A stretch of DNA of 64,000 nucleotides from an uncultured Clostridia bacterium (GTDB lineage Bacteria; Bacillota; Clostridia; Oscillospirales; Ruminococcaceae): NCBI GenBank assembly GCA_947632025.1, contig CANRNN010000003.1:1-64000 (forward strand), in the 5' to 3' direction. The notes below the pieces were generated by a model. The model did not search any database. It saw only the letters and a list, made by a program, of their open reading frames with translations, and was not told the DNA's origin. Shown piece after piece: positions 25,439-35,420 of this stretch. The first letter of the stretch is position 1, and every line of letters begins with the position of its first letter. The translations under genes were made by a program, and so were the position numbers.

Positions 25439-26197
25439 TCACATATTTCCTGTGAGATTCATCAAAATTGAAAGAGCGGCTATTGGAGCGGTTTCGCAGC
25501 GGAGTATTCTTTTACCCAAAGAAGCGACCGCGAATCCGGAATTCCTGAGTATCTCGACTTCGTTCGGCTCGAAGCCGCCTTCGCTGCCTATCACTATGTC
25601 GACATTTTTCCCGAAGTCGGAAACGGCATCACGAAGCGGGATCTCGGCGCACTCGTAGAAAAGTACCCTTGTATGCTCCTGAGGGCAGAGCCCTGCGATC
25701 TGAGAAAAGTCCACTGCCTCTCCGACTGTCGGGATAATTCCCCGCCCGCACTGCTTTGCGGCTTCAAGGGCGATTTTCCTGTATCTTGGGAGCTTTCCTT
25801 TAAGAGCTTTTTCGTCGGGACGGGAAACACACCGCTTTGAGAATATCGGCACTATCTCCGAAGCGCCGCATTCAACGGCTTTCTGCACAATAAATTCCAT
25901 TTTGTCGCTTTTCGGGAAAGCCTGAAACAATCTCACCCGAACCGACGGCTCGGCAAGGTTTTCGGAACGCTCGACAAGCTCGAACCTGCACTCTCCGTTC
26001 TCAAAGCCCGCCAGTTTTCCCAGATAATCCGTGCGCTTTCCGTCACATATTACGGCAATATCTCCCACGCGCATACGCAGAACCTTTGTGATATGACCCG
26101 CGTCCTCTCCCGAAACGGCGGCGATTTTCTCCGAGATATTCTCCGTAAAGAACCTCGGATAGCGCCAGCGTTCCTTTTTAAGCTCTATATTATCCAA
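25439..26197 (-). CDS. rsmE: 16S rRNA m3U1498 methyltransferase RsmE
   Basis: 252 residues, a PUA-like N-terminal part (about 1-75: RFFTEN, HITKVLRMRVGD) and a SPOUT knot domain at the C-terminus with the SAM-binding loop VIGSEGGFEPNEVE and LGKRILRCETAPIAAL. It methylates N3 of U1498 in 16S rRNA. The start is TTG at 26197 with GGCGGTGA ahead. It lies 18 bases behind recG and ends the minus-strand block that begins at the Asp23 gene. Confidence 0.94.
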   Translation of the reverse strand: MDNIELKKERWRYPRFFTENISEKIAAVSGEDAGHITKVLRMRVGDIAVICDGKRTDYLGKLAGFENGECRFELVERSENLAEPSVRVRLFQAFPKSDKMEFIVQKAVECGASEIVPIFSKRCVSRPDEKALKGKLPRYRKIALEAAKQCGRGIIPTVGEAVDFSQIAGLCPQEHTRVLFYECAEIPLRDAVSDFGKNVDIVIGSEGGFEPNEVEILRNSGFAVASLGKRILRCETAPIAALSILMNLTGNM

Positions 26198-26215
26198 AAA
26201 ATCACCGCCTGTATA

Positions 26216-28234
26216 CTAAATTTCGCTTATTCTCCCGTATGCCTCGGCGACGTTCCTGCGAAGTCCCTCGTTTTCGGGCTTTGACAGCGTCGGGTCGCGG
26301 CGGATTATCTCGTCCGCGAGAGCGTCTATCTGCCCGAACATAGCCGTATCGTCCGCAAAATCCGCTGCTTTCAACGGAATAGTCACGCCCGATTGCTCAT
26401 TTCCGAAGAAATTTCCCGGACCTCGCAGTTTCAGGTCTATTTCCGCTATTTTATAGCCGTCGGTGTTTTCTTTCATGGCTGTCATTCTCACTGCTGTTTC
26501 CTTTGAGGAATTATCCGACATCAGGATACAGTACCCCTGCACACTTCCGCGTCCGACACGCCCGCGCAGCTGATGAAGCTGCGAAAGTCCGAAAAGCTCC
26601 GCGTTTTCGATAAGCATTACCGTCGCGTTGGGAACATCTATGCCGACTTCTATTACCGTTGTTGAAATAAGGAGCTTTATTCTATTCTCTCTGAAATCGT
26701 TCATGACCGCGTCCTTGTCGGCTTGTTTCATTCTGCCGTACAAAAGCCCCGTCGGTATACCCTTGAATTCGCCGTTTGAGAGAGCTTCATAATATTCAAT
26801 GGCGCTTTTTTTATCGGAAGCGTCGTTCTCCCGCCGCTCAACTCTCGGACAGACTATAAAAGCCTGCTCGCCGTCGGCGATATGCTTTTTGATGAAGTTA
26901 TAAACTCTTGTTCTGAAGCTTGAATCGACCGCGTAAGTCTTTATCGGTATTCTGCCCTTTGGCGGCGCATTCAATACGGAAACGTCCAGATCTCCGTAAA
27001 TTATAAGCGCAAGCGTTCTCGGAATAGGCGTGGCGCTCATTGCCATAATATGGGGATTCGCGCCCTTTCCCGCAAGCTCCGAACGCTGTGCAACGCCGAA
27101 TCTGTGCTGTTCGTCGACAACAATAAGACCCGTGCGTTTTGGCAGCACCGATTTCTGGATAAGCGCGTGAGTGCCGATAAGAACTTCTATCTCTCCCCGC
27201 TCCGAAGCCTCCCGCACCGATTTTTTCTCGGCTGCGGTCATACTTCCGGTAAGCAGCCCGACCTTAACCCCTATCGGTTCCAGAAAACCTCGGAACGTTT
27301 CGTAATGCTGTTTTGCAAGAACCTCCGTCGGAGCCATTACAAGCGTCGTAAAACCGCTGCACCTTGCGAAATAAGCGCAAGCCGCCGCGACCATTGTCTT
27401 TCCCGTGCCGACATCGCCTTGGATCAGGCGATTCATGGGGTATATCTTCTTCATATCGGCGATACAGTCATTGACGGCGCAAAGCTGTGCCTCGGTCGGC
27501 ACAAACGGCAGCGACCCGTAAAAACCGCTCATATCCGCGTCCGCCATTACAGCGCCCGTCAGCTTTCTGGTGCGGTTTTTTATAGAAGAAAGCACCAACC
27601 GCAGCGTCAGCAACTCCTCAAAAGCAAGCCGCCGTCTTGCCGCGTCACGCTCGGCGTGATTTTTCGGAAAATGGACTTTCCTTATCGCTTCGTCCGCTCC
27701 GATAAGGTCGTACTTTTCCGTTATGGATACGGGGAGCGTTTCAGGGTGTTTTATAAGCGCGAGTGCGCTTTTGACGTTCGACGTGACATTGTTATTCGTA
27801 AGTCCTGCCGTGAGGTGATATTTCGGTATCATTCCCTTTTCGGAAGGCTCGACAAACGCAGGCGAATTCACCGAAAAATCCGGATATGCTCCAGAGATCC
27901 TGCCGAAAAATATATACTGCCTGTTCAGTTTCAGACTCTCGAAAACAAATTTGGAGTTAAAGAAAAGCGCCGTGACCTTTCCCAGACCATCCGAAAGTAT
28001 CGCCTTATAAACGGACACCCTCGACCTGTAATTTGCGGGATACAGCTTTTTTACGACTGTCGCCGCGAAAGCGCAGACCTCTCCATCCTCAAGCATATGG
28101 ACGGGGATCGGCTCGGACAGGTCGATATAAGCTCTGGGATAGTATTCCGTAAGCTCCTCGACGGTCTTTATACCAAGCTTCAAATATAACGCAGCTTTTT
28201 TCTCGCCGACTCCCTTTAGCTCTTTTATATCCAT
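26216..28234 (-). CDS. recG: ATP-dependent DNA helicase RecG
   Basis: 672 residues, the usual length. The N-terminal OB/wedge domain covers about 1-150. The helicase domains carry Walker A GDVGTGKT (273-280), motif II DEQH (374-377), MSATPIPRTLALIIYGDLD (motif III region) and QLRGRVGRG (motif VI). RecG remodels stalled replication forks and branched DNA. It starts one base after the fakA stop, so the two are in one transcript. Confidence 0.96.
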   Translation of the reverse strand: MDIKELKGVGEKKAALYLKLGIKTVEELTEYYPRAYIDLSEPIPVHMLEDGEVCAFAATVVKKLYPANYRSRVSVYKAILSDGLGKVTALFFNSKFVFESLKLNRQYIFFGRISGAYPDFSVNSPAFVEPSEKGMIPKYHLTAGLTNNNVTSNVKSALALIKHPETLPVSITEKYDLIGADEAIRKVHFPKNHAERDAARRRLAFEELLTLRLVLSSIKNRTRKLTGAVMADADMSGFYGSLPFVPTEAQLCAVNDCIADMKKIYPMNRLIQGDVGTGKTMVAAACAYFARCSGFTTLVMAPTEVLAKQHYETFRGFLEPIGVKVGLLTGSMTAAEKKSVREASERGEIEVLIGTHALIQKSVLPKRTGLIVVDEQHRFGVAQRSELAGKGANPHIMAMSATPIPRTLALIIYGDLDVSVLNAPPKGRIPIKTYAVDSSFRTRVYNFIKKHIADGEQAFIVCPRVERRENDASDKKSAIEYYEALSNGEFKGIPTGLLYGRMKQADKDAVMNDFRENRIKLLISTTVIEVGIDVPNATVMLIENAELFGLSQLHQLRGRVGRGSVQGYCILMSDNSSKETAVRMTAMKENTDGYKIAEIDLKLRGPGNFFGNEQSGVTIPLKAADFADDTAMFGQIDALADEIIRRDPTLSKPENEGLRRNVAEAYGRISEI

Positions 28235-28235
28235 T

Positions 28236-29861
28236 TTACTCCACAGAAATAATATAGTAGTAAACCGGCTGACCGCCGTTTACGAGAACGATGTCTATAT
28301 CGTCGGATATTTTCGAGCGGAGAGCTTCAAAAGCGTCGTTCGCGTCCTCGTCGGCGACGTCCGAGCCGTACAATACGGTTATATAACTCGACTGTGATGT
28401 TACAAGGCGCTTTGTCAGCTTTACGAGAGCTTTCTTAAGATCCTTTTCCGTGAACACTATTTTTCCGTTGTCCATAGCAAGTATCTCGCCCTGCTTAATC
28501 TTATGACCGTCGTACTCGCTGTCGCGCACGGCGAACGTTATCTGTCCGCTTGCCACATGGTCGATAGCTTCTGTCATAGCGGCTCTGTTCCCGACGAAAT
28601 CGCTGTTGGGGTCATAGTTCATCATCGCGGAGATACCCTGCGGTATAGTTCTGGTCTGGAGAACGCAGACGTTCCTGTCGGCCAGCTTCACAGCCTGCTC
28701 CGCTGCCATTATGATGTTCTTATTATTCGGAAGCACGAAGACGTTCTGGGCGGGAGTCTGCTCTACTGCTTCGAGGATATCCTCGGTCGAAGGATTCATC
28801 GTCTGTCCGCCGCGCACAACGTTATCCACGCCAAGATCCTTGAACAGCGCTTCTATTCCCGCTCCTGCCGCTACTGCCACAAAGCCCGTATCCTTTTCGG
28901 GCTTTACGGGAAGCTTTTTATTTTTTTGTGCAGCAGCGTCCGCCTTGATAACGTTATTGTGCTGTTCACGCATATTTTCGATCTTTATTTTGGTCAGCTC
29001 TCCGTATTTCAGACCTTCCTCAACGGCTTTTCCGGGATTATTCGAGTGAACGTGTACCTTGATTATCTCATCATCGTCGACGACCACCACGCAGTCGCCT
29101 ATGGTTTCAAGATAAGCCCTGAGAGCTGTCGCCTCTTTCGTTGAATTTTTCTTCACGATAAATTCCGTGCAGTACGCGAATTTTATCTCTTCCGCTGCCG
29201 CGGCTACGGCTGCAGGAGCAGATGGCTTGGTTTCGTCCTCGGAACGTATCATCGAGCCGCCTGAGATCACAGCATACATTCCCTCTAAGATCACGATAAA
29301 GCCCTTGCCGCCTGCGTCGACCACTCCTGCTTTTTTAAGTGCGGGAAGAAGCTCAGGGGTTTTCTCAAGGGAGATCTTTGCCTGTTCGATATATTTTCCG
29401 AGAAATTCATCGGGCTCAAGGTCGGTAAGCTCCGCGGTGTTCTCGTAAGCCTCGCGAGCTACGGTAAGGATCGTGCCCTCGGTGGGCTTCATGACCGACT
29501 TGTAAGCCGCGTCAACGCCCAGCTTCATAGCTGCCGAAATATCAGCCGCATTTGCGGTTTCCTTGCCCGAAAGTCCCTTTGAAAGTCCTCTGAAAATAAG
29601 TGAGAGAATTACTCCCGAATTTCCTCTCGCGCCGCGCAGCATTGCCGAAGCTGCCTTTTTTGCCACCTCGCCTGCCGACGCTATATCGGGAGTATTTTTA
29701 AGCTCACCGACGGCGTTTCCAATTGTCATAGACATATTCGTTCCCGTATCACCGTCAGGCACAGGGAAAACATTAAGTTCGTCAACTGCCTGCTTTTGGT
29801 TGGCAATATTGTTAGCACCCGAAATCACCGCGTCCCGAAGCAGTTTTCCTGAAATCGTCAT
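28236..29861 (-). CDS. fakA: DAK2-domain fatty acid kinase (FakA/YloV)
   Basis: 541 residues. The N-terminal DAK2 kinase domain (about 1-200) has NVFPVPDGDTGTNMSMT and MLRGARGNSGVILSLIFRG, the ATP-binding signature. A middle domain (about 215-320) carries CVVVVDDDEIIKVHVHSNNPG, and the C-terminal domain includes GGQTMNPSTEDI and LPNNKNIIMAAEQA. FakA phosphorylates fatty acids held by a DegV/FakB protein, feeding them into phospholipid synthesis. A DegV-family protein is encoded at 44622-45461. The gene directly follows the Asp23 gene, a widespread Firmicute pairing. Confidence 0.92.
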   Translation of the reverse strand: MTISGKLLRDAVISGANNIANQKQAVDELNVFPVPDGDTGTNMSMTIGNAVGELKNTPDIASAGEVAKKAASAMLRGARGNSGVILSLIFRGLSKGLSGKETANAADISAAMKLGVDAAYKSVMKPTEGTILTVAREAYENTAELTDLEPDEFLGKYIEQAKISLEKTPELLPALKKAGVVDAGGKGFIVILEGMYAVISGGSMIRSEDETKPSAPAAVAAAAEEIKFAYCTEFIVKKNSTKEATALRAYLETIGDCVVVVDDDEIIKVHVHSNNPGKAVEEGLKYGELTKIKIENMREQHNNVIKADAAAQKNKKLPVKPEKDTGFVAVAAGAGIEALFKDLGVDNVVRGGQTMNPSTEDILEAVEQTPAQNVFVLPNNKNIIMAAEQAVKLADRNVCVLQTRTIPQGISAMMNYDPNSDFVGNRAAMTEAIDHVASGQITFAVRDSEYDGHKIKQGEILAMDNGKIVFTEKDLKKALVKLTKRLVTSQSSYITVLYGSDVADEDANDAFEALRSKISDDIDIVLVNGGQPVYYYIISVE

Positions 29862-29879
29862 TGATAGTTACCTTTCCTT

Positions 29880-30236
29880 TTAAATACGAATATTGTCAAC
29901 AAAGACGTTGACCTTTTCCACGGAAATTCCCGCGGACTGCTCTGTGGTATAACCTACTTTATTTATTATGGAGCGGATAACGGCGTTCATATTCACGCCG
30001 TACATAAGCGAAATATGCAGGTCAACATAAAGTTTGTTCTTGACGTACCGAACGGAAACTCCCCGTGCGAAACAGTCCTTGCCCGTGTTCGGGATAGCCG
30101 CCGAAAGCGTATCGCGCACTCCCGTAGTGTTCATTGAAACCACTCCGTAACATTTCGTCACCGTGTTGCCGATAAGCTTTGTGAAATATTCGCGGGAAAT
30201 ATTTATTTTCCCGACATGATTTTGCAGTGTTACCAT
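29880..30236 (-). CDS. Asp23/Gls24 family protein (YloU)
   Basis: 118 residues covering one Asp23 domain: GKINISREYFTKLIGNTV, GVVSMNT and LYVDLHISLMYGVNMNAVI. Members of this family sit at the membrane in envelope stress contexts; the precise function is unknown. The start at 30236 (MVTLQN) follows GGAGGTGAG at seven bases, whereas an upstream in-frame ATG overlaps ispE. It is paired with fakA downstream as in many Firmicutes. Confidence 0.88.
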   Translation of the reverse strand: MVTLQNHVGKINISREYFTKLIGNTVTKCYGVVSMNTTGVRDTLSAAIPNTGKDCFARGVSVRYVKNKLYVDLHISLMYGVNMNAVIRSIINKVGYTTEQSAGISVEKVNVFVDNIRI

Positions 30237-30256
30237 AATCTCACCTCCGAGATCTG

Positions 30257-31069
30257 TTATTCTATCCTTATCACACCCGACTTTGCGGGGTGACATACCG
30301 CCGTGAAGTACTGCGGGAATTTTTTGGCGCAGCCGCGTGCCGTTTCCTCGTCAGAAAACGCTCCGACGACCGCCGAGCCGCTTCCCGTAAGGCAAGCTCC
30401 CAAAGCGCCGTTTTCTGTCAAAAGCCGTTTTATCCTTGCCGTTTCGGGGTCTTTGAAAAGCTCCTCGAAAACGTTGTAAAACGGCTCGGCTTTTTCCTTT
30501 CTCGGAACAGGGCTTTTATCATAATCCGCGAACGCCTGCTTTGTGTTTGTGGAATAATCGGGTTTTACTACAAGATAATTTTCGGCAGAACAAAGCCGTT
30601 TATCTTCCATAATATCTCCTATACCCCGACAGAGCTTTGCTCCGCCTGCAAGGCAGAACGGAACGTCCGCGCCGATCTTCGCTGCGAGAGCAAAAAGCTC
30701 GTCGGATCCAAGCGGTTCGCCCGAAAGCTCGTTCATACCCTTTAAGACAGCCGCTGCGTCTGCGCTTCCGCCTCCCATTCCCGCGCCGTGGGGGATACGC
30801 TTCTCAATGCGTATTCTCACACCGAAGCTTACCCCCGAAAGATCCATAAACTCCCGTGCCGCTTTGCAGCAGATATTTCCCTCGCCCGACGGAATTTCAG
30901 GGTCCGAACACACGACAGAGATCCCGTGTTCGGTTTTGGAAATTTCCACAATATCCGACAGATCGACGCTCTGCATTGATGTTTCAAGCAGATGATAGCC
31001 GTCCGCCCGCACTCCTGTAATATCAAGGAACAGGTTTATCTTTGCGTTTGCGAGATAAGTATTCGTCAC
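30257..31069 (-). CDS. ispE: 4-diphosphocytidyl-2-C-methyl-D-erythritol kinase IspE
   Basis: 270 residues, GHMP kinase fold. LANAKINLFLDI at the N-terminus carries the catalytic lysine K10. The ATP loop PHGAGMGGGSADAA is at 93-106, ADVPFC holds the catalytic Asp (D135), and ACLTGSGSAVVGAF lies near the C-terminus. It is step four of the MEP isoprenoid pathway. The start is GTG overlapping the aminotransferase stop by 4 bases (GTGA), so both are coupled. Confidence 0.95.
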   Translation of the reverse strand: MTNTYLANAKINLFLDITGVRADGYHLLETSMQSVDLSDIVEISKTEHGISVVCSDPEIPSGEGNICCKAAREFMDLSGVSFGVRIRIEKRIPHGAGMGGGSADAAAVLKGMNELSGEPLGSDELFALAAKIGADVPFCLAGGAKLCRGIGDIMEDKRLCSAENYLVVKPDYSTNTKQAFADYDKSPVPRKEKAEPFYNVFEELFKDPETARIKRLLTENGALGACLTGSGSAVVGAFSDEETARGCAKKFPQYFTAVCHPAKSGVIRIE

Positions 31070-32238
31070 TTTTTAAGCTCCTCGACAAACTCCCGTATAC
31101 GGGAAAGTCCCGTCATCAAGTGCTGTACCGAATACGCGTAGGACACGCGTACAAAGCCCTCTCCGCTTTTACCGAACGCCGACCCCGGCACTACCGCGAC
31201 TTTCTTGTCATATACGAGCCGCTCGCAGAATTCCTCGCTCGAAAGCCCCGTAGATTTAATACACGGGAAAACATAGAACGCACCCTCCGGCTCAAAGCAC
31301 TCCAGACCCATCTCGTTGAAGCCTTTGACAAGAAGGCGGCGGCGCATATCATATTCCGATATCATATGCTCCACGTCCTCGGAGCATTTTTCGATAGCGG
31401 TCACAGCCGCATACTGGCTCACCGTCGGGCTTGACATAATGCAGTACTGGTGAAGTTTCAGCATCTGCTTTATTATCGGCTGCGGACCGACGCAATAGCC
31501 CAACCTCCAGCCCGTCATAGCGTAAGTTTTCGAGAATCCGTTGATAACGACCGTGCGTTCTCGCATACCGTCCAGCGACGCTATTGAAACGTGTTTTTCG
31601 CCGTTGTAGGTCATTTCGGAATAGATCTCGTCCGAAACCACCACAATGTTTGTTTCACGCAGAACATCGGCGACAGCTTCCAGATCCTCACGGCGCATTA
31701 CAGCGCCCGTGGGGTTGTTTGGATACGGCAGGATCAGCATTTTTGTTTTCGGAGTTATCTTTTCTTTCAGAGCCTTCGCGGTAAGGCGGAATTTGTCCTC
31801 TATCTTAGTCACAATCGGCACAGCCGTCCCGCCCATCATGGACACAATCGGCGAATAGCACACAAAACTGGGTTCGGGAACAAGTACCTCATCACCCGGC
31901 TCTATTATTGCCCTGACGGAGAGGTCGATAGCCTCCGAGCCGCCGACCGTTATGATAACGTCGCTTTCGGGCGCGTATTCAACTCCGATAAAATCTTTAA
32001 GATATTTGCATACGCAGCGCCTAAGCTCCATAAGTCCGCTGTTTGCGGTATATGCTGTTTTTCCCTTTTCGAGAACGTTTATCGCTTCCCGACGGACTGC
32101 CCACGGCGTCTTAAAATCGGGTTCTCCGACGGACAGGGAAATTACCCCTTCAACGTGCTGTGCAATGTCGAAGAATTTTCGGATACCCGATGGCTGCATA
32201 TCCCGAATTTTCTGCGGGATAAGTTTATCATAATCCAT
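31066..32238 (-). CDS. class I/II pyridoxal-phosphate aminotransferase
   Basis: 390 residues of the aspartate-aminotransferase-like fold. The PLP lysine is K237 in GFSKTYAMTGWRLGY, PLP contacts are in PNNPTG (174-179) and SDEIY (D203), and the substrate-binding arginine lies in GFVRVSY near the end. The exact amino acid substrate is not clear. The ATG at 32238 overlaps the Lrp gene stop by one base (TGATG). Lrp plus aminotransferase is a recurring Clostridia pair, which suggests the regulator responds to an amino acid that the enzyme handles. Confidence 0.9.
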   Translation of the reverse strand: MDYDKLIPQKIRDMQPSGIRKFFDIAQHVEGVISLSVGEPDFKTPWAVRREAINVLEKGKTAYTANSGLMELRRCVCKYLKDFIGVEYAPESDVIITVGGSEAIDLSVRAIIEPGDEVLVPEPSFVCYSPIVSMMGGTAVPIVTKIEDKFRLTAKALKEKITPKTKMLILPYPNNPTGAVMRREDLEAVADVLRETNIVVVSDEIYSEMTYNGEKHVSIASLDGMRERTVVINGFSKTYAMTGWRLGYCVGPQPIIKQMLKLHQYCIMSSPTVSQYAAVTAIEKCSEDVEHMISEYDMRRRLLVKGFNEMGLECFEPEGAFYVFPCIKSTGLSSEEFCERLVYDKKVAVVPGSAFGKSGEGFVRVSYAYSVQHLMTGLSRIREFVEELKK

Positions 32239-32723
32239 CACGGAGAAACCATGCCCCTTTCATCGAAGTTGTCCTCATTAAAGACGTGATTTTTCTCCTT
32301 ATACCTGCGGAGAATGAAATGGGTCGTTGTCGAGAGAACACCGTCCAGCACCGCCAGACGCTCCGATACAAACAGAGCGACTTTTCTCAGCGACGTTCCA
32401 GAAATCGTCACCGAAAGGTCATACGCTCCAGACAAGAGGAACACGCTGTCCACCTCGTCATACGCCATAATCGTATGCGCGAGGTCATCGAAGCCCCTGT
32501 CCTTGATAGGCGTTATCTTGATCTCGATTATTGCGGTAACGCCGTCCTCGTTTGCCTTTTCCTCGTCGATTATCGCCGAGTAGCCCATAATTATCCCCTC
32601 ACGCTCAAGCCGGGAGATCTCGTCCGCGACGGTCTGTTCGCTCTCGCCGAGCATTGCGGCAAGCTGAGCGTTGGAAAGGCGTGCGTTCTGCCTTAACAGG
32701 TCGAGCAGTTTGTTTGTCTGCAT
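32238..32723 (-). CDS. Lrp/AsnC family transcriptional regulator
   Basis: 161 residues: an N-terminal winged helix-turn-helix (LLDLLRQNARLSNAQLAAML, about 5-55) and a C-terminal ligand-binding RAM domain (about 65-145: TAIIEIKITP, VDSVFLLSGAYDLSVTISG). These regulators sense amino acids and often control adjacent metabolism genes. The start at 32723 (MQTNKL) follows GGAGGAAAATATT; an earlier ATG lies inside that site. It is coupled to the aminotransferase gene. Confidence 0.9.
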   Translation of the reverse strand: MQTNKLLDLLRQNARLSNAQLAAMLGESEQTVADEISRLEREGIIMGYSAIIDEEKANEDGVTAIIEIKITPIKDRGFDDLAHTIMAYDEVDSVFLLSGAYDLSVTISGTSLRKVALFVSERLAVLDGVLSTTTHFILRRYKEKNHVFNEDNFDERGMVSP

Positions 32724-32745
32724 AATATTTTCCTCCATATCATGA

Positions 32746-33597
32746 TTATATTTTCACAAATTGCGGTTCTTTCTTGTTAAACACACAGATCTCGGTAAAA
32801 CCGAGCCCGCGGAGCAGGTCAAGCGTTCTCGGAACATCGCCTGCCACATCACACAACTGATGGGCGTCCGAGCCTACCGTAACCATTTTCCCGCCAAGCT
32901 CACGGTAACGCTTCAAAAACGGCGCACCTGCCATAGGGTCGTTAAGCCCCCGTCTGTAGCCCGAAGAATTCGCTTCGAGGGCGATCCCGTTTTTTATTAT
33001 CGTTGTAAGGATTTTGTCAATTATCGGCTTATATGTATCAAATACAGCCTGAGTGCGCTTTGCCTTATCGCAGACAAGTCCCGACGGGGTGTCGATATTT
33101 ACGAATCTCATAAGGAATGTCATATGCGCGAGAGTCGAAAACTTTCCCCATTCGACGAGAGCGAGCATTTCATCAAAATATTCCTTTATAACTCTCTTTC
33201 GGTCAAACACCGTATCGGGAATTTTGGACATATGCTCATAATGCTCTGTTCTGTGAACCGACCCGATTATGAAATCGTAATCGTTATCTGCGAGGATTTT
33301 CTCGGCGGCAGGCAGGTCGTAGAGCGGCTGTCCAAGCTCAGTCGCAAAGTATACATTCATTTTATCGCCAAACTGAGAACTTATCTGCTCATAGGCTGTT
33401 TTGAATTTTGCGATTGCCGAGAAGTAATCCCATTCTTCATAGCCGAATTCGTCGACCTCGATATGATCTGTAAGTGCGAAATGCGAAACACCCGTTTCAC
33501 AAGCACGCCGCGCCATTTCAAGCGGCGTATCGCTCCCGTCGTGCGACAGATTCGAGTGACAATGAATATCGGGTAATAATTTCCCATTCTGTTCCAT
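32746..33597 (-). CDS. PHP-domain phosphoesterase, histidinol-phosphatase-like
   Basis: 283 residues, a PHP domain: DIHCHSNLSHDG (metal-binding HxH), ALTDHIEVDEF, FIIGSVHRTEHYE and VGSDAHQL near the end, all metal ligands. This is the HisJ/HisK type, which removes phosphate from histidinol phosphate, but related members act on other phosphoesters, and no histidine biosynthesis gene is close. The start at 33597 (MEQNGK) has AGAGG ahead; an ATG 24 bases earlier does not. Own promoter upstream. Confidence 0.82.
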   Translation of the reverse strand: MEQNGKLLPDIHCHSNLSHDGSDTPLEMARRACETGVSHFALTDHIEVDEFGYEEWDYFSAIAKFKTAYEQISSQFGDKMNVYFATELGQPLYDLPAAEKILADNDYDFIIGSVHRTEHYEHMSKIPDTVFDRKRVIKEYFDEMLALVEWGKFSTLAHMTFLMRFVNIDTPSGLVCDKAKRTQAVFDTYKPIIDKILTTIIKNGIALEANSSGYRRGLNDPMAGAPFLKRYRELGGKMVTVGSDAHQLCDVAGDVPRTLDLLRGLGFTEICVFNKKEPQFVKI

Positions 33598-33649
33598 TTT
33601 ATCCAACCTCTTTTGTTTCATTCAAATTCCACACACATATACATTTTAT

Positions 33650-33678
33650 ATTATAACACAAAAAAATAAATTTGTCTA
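33650..33678 (-). promoter_or_regulatory. promoter of PHP phosphatase gene
   Basis: Minus strand TAGACA (33678-33673), 17-base spacer, TATAAT (33655-33650). Confidence 0.72.
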
Positions 33679-33686
33679 CAAATAGA

Positions 33687-33715
33687 TTGACTTTTTTAAG
33701 AAATTTTAGTATAAT
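33687..33715 (+). promoter_or_regulatory. promoter of ACT-UPF0210 operon
   Basis: TTGACT (33687-33692), 17-base spacer, TATAAT (33710-33715). It stands back to back with the minus-strand promoter at 33650-33678, leaving 8 bases between the two -35 boxes. Confidence 0.8.
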
Positions 33716-33771
33716 ATATAGGAAATATATTTTTTGCGCGAAAGAGTGCTTTCGCGGAACAGGAGGATAAA

Positions 33772-34041
33772 ATGAGGGCTGTTGTGGCAGTTATCGGTAA
33801 GGACACGGTGGGAATTCTCGCTAAAATAAGCGGATTCTGCGCGGAATATAAGGCAAACGTCATGGACGTGACGCAAACAATTATGCAGGATCTGTTCGCG
33901 ATGACAATGCTTATAGATATCACGAACCTGACAATTGATTTCGTTGACTTCGCGGATAAGCTGAAATCAGCAGGCGAGGAAATGAAGCTTCAGGTCCATG
34001 TAATGCATGAGGATATTTTCAATTCAATGCACAAAATATGA
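33772..34041 (+). CDS. ACT domain protein (UPF0237)
   Basis: 89 residues, one ACT domain: [20 protein letters not shown], then [23 protein letters not shown] domains bind small ligands such as amino acids. AACAGGAGG stands before the ATG. The stop is 17 bases before the downstream start, and this ACT plus UPF0210 pair is conserved across Clostridia, so the ACT protein may regulate its partner. The ligand is unknown. Confidence 0.9.
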   Translation: MRAVVAVIGKDTVGILAKISGFCAEYKANVMDVTQTIMQDLFAMTMLIDITNLTIDFVDFADKLKSAGEEMKLQVHVMHEDIFNSMHKI

Positions 34042-34058
34042 ATCAAAGGAGATCCCAT

Positions 34059-35414
34059 ATGATAAGCACAGGAGATATACTCGAAACAATAAAGATGATA
34101 CAGGAGGAGAATCTCGATATCCGCACGATAACCATGGGCATCTCACTTATCGACTGTATCGAGAGCGACATTGACCGCGCCTGCGATAAGGTATATGACA
34201 AGATAACCCGCCGTGCCGAAAAACTCGTGAAAACAGGCGAGGATATAGAAAAGCAATACGGTATCCCGATAATCAACAAAAGGATCTCTGTAACGCCTGT
34301 TTCTATAATTTCGGCTGCGACGAAGCAGTCGCCAGTAAAATTCGCGAGGGCGCTTCAAAGAGCAGCTGACACTACGGGAGTAAATTACATCGGCGGTTAT
34401 TCGGCACTCGTCCATAAGGGATTTTCGGCAGGAGATAAGGAACTTATAGAATCCATTCCGGAAGCTCTTGCCGAAACGACCAACGTCTGCTCTTCCGTAA
34501 ATATCGGCTCGACTAAAGCGGGAATCAATATGGACGCGGTGGCTATGATGGGAAAAATTATCCGCGAAGCGTCCGAAAAGACCGCCGACGACCACTGCTT
34601 CGGCGCGGCGAAAATAGTCGTGTTCTGCAATGCCCCTGAGGACAATCCGTTTATGGCGGGAGCGTTTCACGGAGTGGGCGAGTACGATACCGAAATAAAC
34701 GTCGGCGTTTCGGGTCCGGGAGTTGTCCGCGCGGCACTGCAAAAGCACCCTGACGCGAATATCAGCGAGATTGCCGACGTTATCAAGAAAACTGCGTTCA
34801 AGATAACACGAATGGGGCAGCTTGTGGGAACAGAGGCTTCAAAGCGGCTGGGCGTTCCGTTCGGGATAGTAGACCTTTCGCTTGCGCCGACCCCCGCTGT
34901 CGGAGATTCCGTAGCTCACATTCTCGAAGAAATAGGACTTGAAAGCTGCGGTGCGCACGGCACGACCGCGTGTCTTGCTATGCTTAATGACGCAGTTAAA
35001 AAGGGCGGCGTTATGGCTTCGTCGCACGTCGGAGGGCTTTCGGGAGCGTTTATCCCCGTATCTGAGGACGCGGGTATGATAGACGCGGCGGTTCGCGGTT
35101 CGCTCTCGCTTGAAAAGCTGGAAGCAATGACCGCCGTTTGCTCGGTCGGACTTGACATGATAGTAATCCCCGGCGATACCCCCGCGGACACTATTTCCGC
35201 AATAATCGCGGACGAAGCGGCTATCGGCATGGTAAACTCCAAGACAACCGCTGTGCGCGTTATCCCCGCAATCGGCATGAAAGAGGGCGACACGCTGGAA
35301 TTCGGCGGACTGTTCGGAAGCGGTCCCGTTATGAAAGTAAGCCCGTTCTCGCCGTCGAAATTCATATCACGCGGCGGCAGGATACCTGCTCCTATGCAGT
35401 CACTTAAAAACTGA
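34059..35414 (+). CDS. PFL-family protein UPF0210 (DUF711)
   Basis: 451 residues of the DUF711 family, structurally related to pyruvate formate-lyase-type barrels: [63 protein letters not shown] and [21 protein letters not shown]. No radical glycine motif is evident. Function is not established. The start at 34059 (MISTGD) follows AAAGGAG at a good distance, where an ATG 21 bases earlier has none. It has a strong terminator just after the stop. Confidence 0.93.
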   Translation: MISTGDILETIKMIQEENLDIRTITMGISLIDCIESDIDRACDKVYDKITRRAEKLVKTGEDIEKQYGIPIINKRISVTPVSIISAATKQSPVKFARALQRAADTTGVNYIGGYSALVHKGFSAGDKELIESIPEALAETTNVCSSVNIGSTKAGINMDAVAMMGKIIREASEKTADDHCFGAAKIVVFCNAPEDNPFMAGAFHGVGEYDTEINVGVSGPGVVRAALQKHPDANISEIADVIKKTAFKITRMGQLVGTEASKRLGVPFGIVDLSLAPTPAVGDSVAHILEEIGLESCGAHGTTACLAMLNDAVKKGGVMASSHVGGLSGAFIPVSEDAGMIDAAVRGSLSLEKLEAMTAVCSVGLDMIVIPGDTPADTISAIIADEAAIGMVNSKTTAVRVIPAIGMKEGDTLEFGGLFGSGPVMKVSPFSPSKFISRGGRIPAPMQSLKN

Positions 35415-35420
35415 AAATCA

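Noticed and set aside
27050-28189. 379-codon open frame on the plus strand
   Set aside because: Antisense to recG, which has all helicase motifs; the composition (Arg/His/Cys-rich) is that of a shadow frame.
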